DNA from: Stutzerimonas stutzeri
GTDB taxonomy: Bacteria > Pseudomonadota > Gammaproteobacteria > Pseudomonadales > Pseudomonadaceae
DNA length: 64,000 nucleotides
Assembly: GCA_019056435.1 (NCBI GenBank)
Contig: CP077641.1
Location: forward strand, 2,294,001 to 2,358,000
Reading direction: 5' to 3'
In this document: positions 9,435-16,962 of the stretch, one piece after another
Layout of the letters: every line of letters starts with the position of its first letter
How positions within the stretch are numbered: position 1 is the stretch's first letter
The notes under the pieces: generated by a model
What the model was told of the DNA's origin: nothing
What the model saw: only the letters and a program-made list of their open reading frames with translations
Database searches by the model: none
Position numbers and translations under genes: made by a program

Positions 9435-10781
9435 TCAGAGAAAGGCGAACTTGGCGACGAATATCACGCACAACACATACAGGCTGATCGAGACCTTGTC
9501 GCGTTGCCCGGTGAGCAGCTTCAGCGTCGCGTAGGTCAGGAAGCCCAGTGCGATGCCGTTGGCGATGGAGAACGTCAGCGGCATCATCACCACGGTCACG
9601 ATCGCCGGGATGGTGTCGGTGTGGTCCTTCCAGTCGATATGCGCCATGCCGCTCATCATCAGCATCGCCACATAGATCAGCGCGCCTGCGGTGGCATAGG
9701 CGGGAATCATGCCAGCCAGCGGGGCGAAAAACATCGCGATCAGAAACAGCACGCCGACGGTCACCGCGGTCAGCCCGGTGCGGCCGCCCGCGGCCACGCC
9801 CGAGGCGCTCTCCACGTAGCTCGTCACCGGAGGGCAGCCCACCAACGCGCCTGCGACGCTGGAGCTGCTGTCAGCTTTCAATGCGCGGGACAGGTTCTCG
9901 ATCTTGCCGTCCTCGTTCACCAGGTTGGCGCGGTGAGCGACGCCCATGAGGGTGCCGGCGGTGTCGAACATGTTCACGAAGAGAAACGCGAGGATCACGC
10001 TGACCATCGCCACGTTGAATGCACCGGCGATGTCCATCGCCAACCAGGTTGGCGCCAGGCTCGGCGGCATCGATACCAGGCCGTTGTACTCGACCAGTCC
10101 CATCGCCCAGCCGATACCGGTGACCACCAGCATGCTCAGCAGGATCGCGCCGAAGACGTTGCGGTGGCTGAGCACCGCGATCATCAGAAAACACACCGCG
10201 GCGAGCAGGGCAGTGGGCTCGCCGAACGAACCCATGGTGAGCAGGGTGGCCGGGCTGTCGACCACGATGCCGGCGGTCTTCAGGCCGATCAGCCCGAGGA
10301 ACAGGCCGACCCCGGCGCCCATGGCGAAGCGCAGGCTCATGGGGATGCTGTTGAGCAGCCATTCGCGGATGCGCGACAGGCTCATGATCATGAACAGCAC
10401 GCCGGAGATGAACACCGCGCCCAGGGCGATCTGCCAGCTGTAGCCCATCTCGCCAACCACTGTGTAGGTGAAGAAGGCGTTCAGGCCCATGCCTGGGGCC
10501 AGGCCCACCGGCCAGTTCGCGTACAGGCCCATCAACAGACAGCCGAGCGCTGCACCGATGCAGGTCGCGACGAAGGCGGCGCCGTGGTCGATGCCGGCGT
10601 CGGCCATGATGTTCGGGTTGACGAAGATGATGTAGGCCATGGTGACGAAGGTCGTCAGGCCGGCGAGCAGTTCGGTCTTGACGCTGGTCCGGTGTGCGCT
10701 GAGTTTGAATATTCGGTCGAGCCAGCCGGGATTCTTCGGCTGCAGCCCGAGGGCCGCCTGTTCCTGCTTGGTGCTTTCCAC
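9435..10781 (-). CDS. AzgA-type guanine/hypoxanthine/xanthine permease
   Basis: A 448-aa NCS2/AzgA-group purine-proton symporter with 12 or more hydrophobic stretches; it carries TTFVTMAYIIFVNPNIMADAG and the GLAPGMGLNAFFTYTVV motif typical of GhxP/PbuG proteins. The open frame extends to 10970, but GTG 10781 follows a GAGGA site and begins the conserved region, so I choose it. Its upstream region carries both a RutR-like site (10870-10885) and a TTGTATACAA site (10909-10918), so it is probably induced by purines. Confidence 0.88.
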   Translation of the reverse strand: MESTKQEQAALGLQPKNPGWLDRIFKLSAHRTSVKTELLAGLTTFVTMAYIIFVNPNIMADAGIDHGAAFVATCIGAALGCLLMGLYANWPVGLAPGMGLNAFFTYTVVGEMGYSWQIALGAVFISGVLFMIMSLSRIREWLLNSIPMSLRFAMGAGVGLFLGLIGLKTAGIVVDSPATLLTMGSFGEPTALLAAVCFLMIAVLSHRNVFGAILLSMLVVTGIGWAMGLVEYNGLVSMPPSLAPTWLAMDIAGAFNVAMVSVILAFLFVNMFDTAGTLMGVAHRANLVNEDGKIENLSRALKADSSSSVAGALVGCPPVTSYVESASGVAAGGRTGLTAVTVGVLFLIAMFFAPLAGMIPAYATAGALIYVAMLMMSGMAHIDWKDHTDTIPAIVTVVMMPLTFSIANGIALGFLTYATLKLLTGQRDKVSISLYVLCVIFVAKFAFL

Positions 10782-10869
10782 AAGGTGTTCCTCATCGTTC
10801 TTGTTGTCTATCACCCAGAGCGGCGCTCTTGAGGGCGGGTGATGGTGAGGGCGCGTCCTGTTCGGTTTG

Positions 10870-10885
10870 TTGACCGAAAGGTCAG
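10870..10885. promoter_or_regulatory. RutR-like operator upstream of the purine permease
   Basis: TTGACCGAAAGGTCAG, an inverted repeat TGACC-GAAA-GGTCA. It matches the outer half-sites of the E. coli RutR consensus (TTGACCANNTGGTCAA). Near-identical sequences occur twice before xdhA. No TetR-type gene is in the window, so the regulator would be encoded elsewhere. Confidence 0.55.
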
Positions 10886-10908
10886 GAAGGCTTGTCGCGA
10901 TTATGCGT

Positions 10909-10918
10909 TTGTATACAA
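10909..10918. promoter_or_regulatory. TTGTATACAA operator upstream of the purine permease
   Basis: Perfect palindrome identical to the puuE site at 7814, 24 bases from the RutR-like site, in the divergent 10782-11139 region between permease and GntR gene. The region has no coding frame. Confidence 0.65.
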
Positions 10919-11029
10919 AAAATGCAAATTGATTTGATGCCAGGTGGTTGCGGTTCGGGGCAGGGCCCACCTAAGGCATCATGAGGCCGCGTTTGGCTGG
11001 GCGCCTGGCTGAGAATCGCAGCATATTGA

Positions 11030-11039
11030 TTGTGCACAA
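11030..11039. promoter_or_regulatory. TTGTGCACAA operator before the GntR gene
   Basis: Perfect palindrome of the same family, about 100 bases before the GntR start. Its place suggests autoregulation and supports the GntR protein as the factor that binds these sites. Confidence 0.6.
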
Positions 11040-11139
11040 TTATTTTCGATTTATTTCGCTGTTTGCGCGCCGCCTACTGCCAGGCAGGGCCTGAAAGGCA
11101 GTAAAGTTCGGTCTGCCGACATTTCCGACGCGAGTCACC

Positions 11140-11894
11140 ATGAACGAACAGTTGCAGCCTTTGAAGAAGCCGACGCGAAGCGGCAAGGTCCGCACCGGGA
11201 CCCAGGACGACATCGTTTACGCCCATATCTTCGACGCCATTCTCGAACAACGGCTGGCCCCGGGCACCAAGCTCAGTGAGGAAGCCCTGGGCGAGATCTT
11301 CGGCGTGAGCCGCACCATCATCCGGCGCGCACTGTCGAGGCTGGCCCATGAGGGCGTGGTGCTGCTGCGGCCCAATCGCGGGGCCGTGGTGGCCAGCCCG
11401 AGTGTCGAGGAAGCGCGCCAGATCTTCTTCGCCCGTCGCCTGGTGGAAAGGGCCATCACCGAGTTGGCGGTACAGCATGCCAGTGCTGAGCAACTCAGCG
11501 AGCTGCGGCAGATGGTCAAGGACGAGCAGGCCTGCTTTGCCCGCGGCGACCGCGGAGCCGGTATCCGCTTGTCCGGTGAGTTTCACCTCAAGCTGGCCGA
11601 GGCTGCGAAGAATGCGCCGCTGGTGAGCTTCCAGCGCAGCCTGGTATCGCAGACCTCCTGATCATCGCGCAGTACGAAAGCGGCAACCGTTCGCACTGTT
11701 CGTACGACGAGCACAACCAGCTCATCGACGCCATCGCTGCGCGCGATGCCGACAAGGCAGTGAGCCTGATGATGCATCACATGGATCATATCGACAGCAA
11801 GCTCAACCTCGACGAAGACGGCGCTTCGGACGACCTGCACGCGGTCTTCTCGCACCTGGCGCTGGCGAAAAAGAAGCCGCGCGCGACCCGCTGA
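11140..11894 (+). CDS. GntR/FadR-type (FCD) transcriptional regulator (frame broken near 11657)
   Basis: A cytosolic DNA-binding regulator, ~251 aa when repaired. Residues ~25-90 form the winged helix-turn-helix (VSRTIIRRALSRLAHEGVV); the rest is an all-helical FCD ligand domain, continuing after the break as LIIAQYESGNRSHCSYDEH to the stop at 11894. The break lies in ACCTCCTG, where one base appears missing. It is divergent from the purine permease and surrounded by TTGTRYACAA sites, so it is probably the local regulator of purine catabolism; the ligand is unknown. Confidence 0.82.
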
Positions 11895-12068
11895 TTCGGG
11901 CCACTCCTCGCTGAACACCCGCGTTCAGTAGGCTCCTGGGCGCCCGGCGCAAGCCTGCCGGGCATGCCCCATCCCACCATCAAAACCCGCTTCGACCGTC
12001 AGGTCCGGGACAGATCTTCGTGTTTCCCGCCTTGGATCCGTCACGAGGGCTGGACACACCTGTCGCTC

Positions 12069-12091
12069 GTAATGTTATGTTATAACTCATA
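12069..12091. promoter_or_regulatory. Zur box upstream of the zinc ABC operon
   Basis: The core ATGTTATGTTATAAC matches the gamma-proteobacterial Zur consensus built on TGTTATA-N-TATAACA. It lies ~95-115 bases before the ABC ATPase, the expected place for a repressor that acts when zinc is plentiful. Confidence 0.7.
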
Positions 12092-12183
12092 CATTCACTA
12101 CCGTGTGTCAGCTAGCCCGAATGGCTGCTGGCACCGGATCGACCAGACAGCGTGAAGAGCCCGGCCAGCGGATCGGGCAGCGG

Positions 12184-12864
12184 ATGACCATGATCGAATG
12201 CCATGACTTGCAATGGGGAGCCGGCGGGCGCGCCCTGACCCCACCCTTGGACCTCCAGCTGGCGCCCGGCAGCCTGACGGCCGTGATCGGTGCCAACGGA
12301 TCGGGCAAGAGCAGCTTGCTCAAGGTGATCGCCGGCTTGGATCGGCCATTGGCGGGGCGCGTCGAGTCGGCCGTCCCGCGCCTGGGCGGCATCGCATATC
12401 TGCCGCAACAGCAGGAGGTTGACCGGCAGTTTCCGATCCGCCTCAACGAGTTGGTCAGTGCCGGCTTCTGGCGCAGCGGCCTTGGCCGACGCGAGCGGCG
12501 GCAGCGGTTGCATCGGGCCCTGGCGGACTGGGGCTTGCTCGACGTGCAGACCCAGGGCCTGCACGCGCTGTCCGGTGGGGAACTGCAGCGGGCACTGCTG
12601 GCGCGCCTGAGCCTGACGGAGGCGCATGTCCTGTTGCTCGATGAGCCCGAGGCGGCGCTGGACGAAATCGGCGTCCGCTTGCTCTGGGCGCACATAATGC
12701 GTTGGCAGGAAGAAGGGCGAACCCTGATGCTCGTCAGCCACAACCTTGCCGGGCTCGGCGAGCAGCGATGCGACGGGTTGTTGATTGCCCGAAGCGGATG
12801 CGTTGCGGCGCCGATTCGACAGCTGTTGGCCGGGCAAGCCACCCTTCTCAGGCGGGTCGCATGA
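12184..12864 (+). CDS. Zinc ABC transporter ATP-binding protein (ZnuC/AztA-like)
   Basis: A 226-aa ABC ATPase on the cytosolic face, powering metal import. Walker A GANGSGKS, the signature LSGGELQR, and Walker B VLLLDEPEAALD are all present. The open frame starts at 12103, but the domain begins at MIECHDL; ATG 12184 is my choice (12190 also possible). Its stop overlaps the start of the permease gene (ATGA at 12861), so the genes are coupled. Zinc is inferred from the Zur box and partner binding protein. Confidence 0.85.
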   Translation: MTMIECHDLQWGAGGRALTPPLDLQLAPGSLTAVIGANGSGKSSLLKVIAGLDRPLAGRVESAVPRLGGIAYLPQQQEVDRQFPIRLNELVSAGFWRSGLGRRERRQRLHRALADWGLLDVQTQGLHALSGGELQRALLARLSLTEAHVLLLDEPEAALDEIGVRLLWAHIMRWQEEGRTLMLVSHNLAGLGEQRCDGLLIARSGCVAAPIRQLLAGQATLLRRVA

Positions 12865-13725
12865 CACTGGATCTGGCATGGAGCCCCTTTGCCGAGTTCG
12901 CCTTCATGCGCCGCGCGCTGCTCGGCGGCGTGGCGCTGGCCTGCAGCGCGGCGCCGCTGGGTGTCTTCCTGATCCTGCGGCGGATGAGTCTGATCGGCGA
13001 TGCCATTGCCCACGGCATCCTGCCGGGTGCGGCGCTGGCATTCTGGCTGTTCGGTCTCAGCCTGCCGGCACTGACGCTCGGTGGCCTGACTGCGGGGCTC
13101 GGCATGGCCGGCGCAGCGGCCTGGGTCAGCCGCCGTACCGGCTTGCGCGAAGATGCCAGCCTCGCCGCGCTTTATCCCATTTCGCTGGCCAGCGGCGTGC
13201 TGCTGCTCGGCCTGGCGGGACGCAAGCTCGACCTCTTGCACCTGCTGTTTGGCTCCGCGCTGGCCGTGGATGCCGACACCCTCAGCGGCATGCTCGCCAC
13301 GGCGGCGTTCAGCCTGCTGGTGCTGGCCCTGATCTACCGCGCCCTGGCGCTGGACAGCCTGGACCCGTTGTTCCTGCGCAGCGTCAGCCGAATCGGGCCA
13401 TTCGCCCATGCGGGCTTTCTGACATTGGTGGTACTCAACCTGGTGATCGGCTTCCAGGCCATCGGTGCGCTGATGGTGGTGGGGCTGATGATGCTGCCGG
13501 CTGCGGCCGCGCGCTTCTGGAGCCGACGCCTGCCCGTCCTGTTGCCGCTGGCTGCGCTGCTGGGCGCCCTGTGCGTATGGCTGGGGCTGCTGCTGTCGTT
13601 CTACGCCAGCCTGCCCAGCGGGCCGTGCATCGTCCTGCTCGCGGGGGGCGTTCTACCTGATTTCAGTCGTTGCGGGCCCGGTATATGGCCTGCTGCGTTC
13701 GCGCGCTTCAATCCAGACCGTCTGA
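12861..13725 (+). CDS. Zinc ABC transporter permease (ZnuB/AztB-like; frame broken at 13643-13648)
   Basis: An inner-membrane ABC-3 family permease, ~287 aa, with eight or so hydrophobic helices and the motif LIGDAIAHGILPGAALAF. Near the C-terminus a run of six G (13643-13648), where five restore the frame, shifts reading. In the corrected frame the protein ends YLISVVAGPVYGLLRSRAS... with TGA at 13723-13725. Without the correction the frame runs on into the next gene and gives a false permease/binding-protein fusion. Confidence 0.82.
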
Positions 13726-13736
13726 GGTATCAACCC

Positions 13737-14609
13737 ATGCGTTACCTGTTTCTGTTGTTGGCCCTCTGGCTGCCCCTTTCCCTGCAGGCGGCCGAAAAGA
13801 TCAGCGTCGTGACCAGCTTCAGCATCCTTGCCGACATGACGCGGGAGGTCGGTGGCGAGCATATCGAACTGACCAATCTGGTCGGTCCCGACGCCGACGC
13901 GCACCTTTATGAACCCAGCCCGGATGATGCCCAGGCCTTGCTCCGCGCCGACCTGATCATCGCCAACGGGCTGGGCTTCGAACCCTGGCTGGCGCGCCTG
14001 CTGGCCAGCAGCGAGCCTGCGGGCAAGCGGATCGATGCCAGTGCGGGTGTCGTGCCTCTGATGCTGGAAGAGGAGGGCGAGGCGGTGCCTGACCCTCATG
14101 CGTGGCAGAGCCTGACCAATGCCGAAATCTACGTGCGCAATATCGCCAAGGCGCTCGTGGCGCTCGATCCGGCGCATCGCAACGACTATGAGCGGCATCG
14201 TGACGCCTACCTGAGCCGGCTACACGCGCTGCTGAAGAAGGCCGATACCCGTATCGGCAGCCTGCCGGCCAGCCAGCGCAAGGTGGTGACCAGCCATGAC
14301 GCCTTCCGCTATCTGGGGCAGGCCTGGCAGCTCCAGTTCATAGCGCCGCAGGGGCTGTCGACCCATGACGAACCCTCGGCCGCCGACGTGGCCGCGTTGA
14401 TCCGCCAGCTCCGCGAGGAAGGGGTGAGGGCCGTGTTCGTGGAGAATATCCGTGATCCGCGGCTCATCGAGCAGATCGCCGAAGAGGCGGGCGCGACGGT
14501 CGGCGGCACCCTGTACTCCGATGCGCTGGCCAGCGCAGGCCCGGCCAGCACCTACCTGGGCATGTTCGAGCACAACCTCGATACGCTGATGCAGGCGTTG
14601 CAGCCCTAG
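13737..14609 (+). CDS. Zinc ABC transporter substrate-binding protein (ZnuA/AztC-like)
   Basis: A 290-aa periplasmic metal-binding lipocalin-like cluster A-I protein. Residues 1-18 are a signal peptide (ends LSLQAAE). Expected zinc-ligand contexts are present: HLYEPSPDD, DPHAWQS and SHDAFRYLG, plus a late acidic ligand region. There is no long His-rich loop as in ZnuA, which resembles AztC. It starts 11 bases after the corrected permease stop. Its TAG stop shares the CTAG palindrome with the stop of the opposing guanine deaminase gene. Confidence 0.85.
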   Translation: MRYLFLLLALWLPLSLQAAEKISVVTSFSILADMTREVGGEHIELTNLVGPDADAHLYEPSPDDAQALLRADLIIANGLGFEPWLARLLASSEPAGKRIDASAGVVPLMLEEEGEAVPDPHAWQSLTNAEIYVRNIAKALVALDPAHRNDYERHRDAYLSRLHALLKKADTRIGSLPASQRKVVTSHDAFRYLGQAWQLQFIAPQGLSTHDEPSAADVAALIRQLREEGVRAVFVENIRDPRLIEQIAEEAGATVGGTLYSDALASAGPASTYLGMFEHNLDTLMQALQP

Positions 14610-15914
14610 CCAGCCTTGCGATGCACCGAGACGCCGGCGGCGAAGGTCTCCTTCACCGCGCGGTCGTCGCCGAGGATCATCAGGGCGAAGAGCTTTTCCT
14701 GCAGGGTCGTCGCCTGGCTCAGGCGATAGTCGATCAGCGGCGTCGCCTTGTAGTCGAGCACCACGAAATCGGCCTCCTTGCCCGGCTGCAGGTTGCCGAT
14801 CCGGTCGTCCAGATAGAGCGCCCGCGCGCCGCCAAGGGTGGCGAGATAGAGTGCCTTGAGCGCGTCGAGCTTCTGGTCCTGCAGCTGCAACACCTTGTAA
14901 GCCTCGTTAAGGCTGGCGAGCTGCGAGAAGCTGGTGCCGCCGCCGACATCGGTGCCCAGGCCGACGCGCACACCGAAGCCTTCCACCTTGGCCAGGTCGA
15001 ACAGGCCGCTGCCGAGGAACAGGTTGGAGGTCGGACAGAACGACACCGCCGAGCCGGTCTCACCGAGGCGTTTGCACTCGTCGTCGCAAAGGTGGATGCC
15101 GTGGGCGAACACCGAGCGCGGGCCGATCAGGCCGTGGTGGTCGTAGACGTCCAGATAGCCTTTGCGCTCGGGGAATAGCTCCTTGACCCACTCGACCTCC
15201 TGCTTGTTCTCGGAGATGTGGGTGTGCATGTACAGGTCGGGGAATTCGGCGAAGAGCTTGCCGGCCAGGGTGAGCTGCTCCGGCGTGCTGGTCGGGGCGA
15301 AACGCGGGGTGACGGCGTAATGCAGACGGCCCTTGCCGTGCCAGCGCTCGATCAGCTCGCGGCTGTCGGCGTAGCCGGACTCGGCGGTGTCGGTGAGGAA
15401 CTCCGGGGCGTTGCGGTCCATCAGCACCTTGCCGGCGATCATCCGCAGATTGCGCTTCTCGCAGGCCTCGAAGAAGGCGTCCACCGACTGCTTGTGCACC
15501 GTGCCGAACACCAGCGCGGTGGTGGTGCCGTTGCGCAGCAGCTCGCCGAGAAACAGCTCGGCCTGCTGGCGGGCGTGGGCCATGTCGCTGAAGCGGCCCT
15601 CGTTGGGGGAAGGTGTAGGTTTCCAGCCAATCCAGCAGCTGCGCGCCGTAGGAGCCGATGACGCCGACCTGCGGGTAGTGGATATGGGTGTCGACGAAAC
15701 CCGGAGTGATCAGCGCGTCCGGGTATTCGACAACCTCGGTGCCGGCCGCCAGGGTTGGCAGCAGTTCGGCGGCGTGGCCGATGCGCGCGACCTTGCCGTC
15801 CTCGACGACCAGCAGGCCGTCCTCGAAGTATTCATGGGCTTGCTCGATGCCCACTTCGCGCGGGTCGGCGAGGCAGTGGAGCAGGGCGGCACGGTAGGCT
15901 TTGGTGCTTGGCAT
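14606..15914 (-). CDS. guaD: Guanine deaminase (frame broken at 15605-15609)
   Basis: A zinc-dependent amidohydrolase, ~435 aa, deaminating guanine to xanthine in the cytosol. ATG 15914 opens MPSTKAYRAALLHCLADP; the metal motif is TPGFVDTHIHYPQ. After TYTFP the frame changes at a run of five G (plus strand 15605-15609; four expected) and continues DMAHARQQAELFLGELLRNG to the end, including THISENKQEVEW and GLGTDVGGGTSFS. It follows xdhC by 86 bases and supplies xanthine to XdhAB. Stop overlaps that of the zinc-binding protein gene. Confidence 0.9.
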
Positions 15915-16000
15915 GGTGACTCTCGAAATCGTTGTATGAGGGTGATGCGTTGACATGGGCAGGCCGCCGCCGAAGGGCGTGCCTGCAACAATGTCGGTGG

Positions 16001-16861
16001 TCAGTTGGTCTGGGCGCGGCGCGAAGCGGGGACCAGCATCGGTACCGGCTTTTCACCGTCCTCGGCGTTCTCCCCACCCTTTTCACCGAAATGCGCGTTG
16101 TAGGTGGCGATCACCTCGCCGGCGATGGACACGGCGATCTCCACCGGCAGCTTGCCCTTCACCTCGGCGATGCCCATCGGGCAGCGCATGCGCTGCACGG
16201 TCTCCGGCTGGAAGCCGCGGTCCCGCAGACGGTGTTCGAACCTGGCGCGTTTGCTCTTGGAGCCGATCAGCCCGTAGTAGGTGAAATCGTTGCGCGAAAG
16301 GATCGCGGCGGTCAGTTCCAGGTCGAGCTGATGATTGTGGGTCATGACGATGAAGTAGCTGCCGGCGGGCATGTTATCCACTTCCTCGACCACATCGTCG
16401 TTGACCACCTTTTCCACGCCGCGCGGAATCTCGGCGGGAAATTCGTTATCGCGCGAATCGATCCAGCGCACCTTGCACGGCAGGCTGGCCAGCAGCGGCA
16501 CCAGCGCGCGCCCGACATGCCCGGCACCGAACACGGCGATATGCGCCTGCGGCTGGCCCATGGGCTCGAACAGCAGCACCGTGGCGCCACCGCAGCACTG
16601 GCCGAGGCTGGCACCGAGGGAGAAGCGCTCGAGGCGGGTGTCATGGCTGCGCTTTTCCAGCATTTCACGGGCGATCTGCTGGGCCTTGTACTCCAGGTGG
16701 CCGCCGCCGATGGTGTCGTACAGGCGCTCACGGCTGACCACCATCTTCGAGCCGGCATTGCGCGGCGTGGAGCCGCGCTCCTCGATGATGGTCACCAGCA
16801 CGCAGGGTTCGCCTTGTTGCTGCAGGTCGGCGAGTGCTTCGATCCAGGCCGTGTTGCTCAT
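16001..16861 (-). CDS. xdhC: Xanthine dehydrogenase accessory protein XdhC
   Basis: A 286-aa cytosolic maturation factor that binds the molybdenum cofactor, promotes its sulfuration and inserts it into XdhB. Visible features: the cysteine motif LGQCCGGATVLLFEP and a Rossmann AVFGAGHVGRALVPLL segment; family-typical start MSNTAWIEALADLQQQGEP. It is third in xdhA-xdhB-xdhC-guaD, 101 bases after xdhB; that gap holds an inverted repeat. Confidence 0.93.
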   Translation of the reverse strand: MSNTAWIEALADLQQQGEPCVLVTIIEERGSTPRNAGSKMVVSRERLYDTIGGGHLEYKAQQIAREMLEKRSHDTRLERFSLGASLGQCCGGATVLLFEPMGQPQAHIAVFGAGHVGRALVPLLASLPCKVRWIDSRDNEFPAEIPRGVEKVVNDDVVEEVDNMPAGSYFIVMTHNHQLDLELTAAILSRNDFTYYGLIGSKSKRARFEHRLRDRGFQPETVQRMRCPMGIAEVKGKLPVEIAVSIAGEVIATYNAHFGEKGGENAEDGEKPVPMLVPASRRAQTN

Positions 16862-16931
16862 GGTTCTGTCCTTCGTATCGCCCGGTGGCGCGTGCAAAGC
16901 GTCGCCACCGGGACGTTCGTGTTGCGCTAAC

Positions 16932-16957
16932 GGTGGACAAGCAAAGCGTTGTCCACC
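16932..16957. repeat. GGTGGACAA/TTGTCCACC inverted repeat between xdhB and xdhC
   Basis: Nine-base arms (16932-16940, 16949-16957) around an 8-nt loop. It resembles the repeat at 8645-8672 and lies within the xdh operon, where a stem could protect the upstream xdhAB message. Confidence 0.55.
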
Positions 16958-16962
16958 CTGCG

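Noticed and set aside
12702..14609. A fused zinc permease and binding protein of 635 aa
   Set aside because: Removing one G from 13643-13648 restores a normal permease end and a separate binding protein with its own signal peptide.
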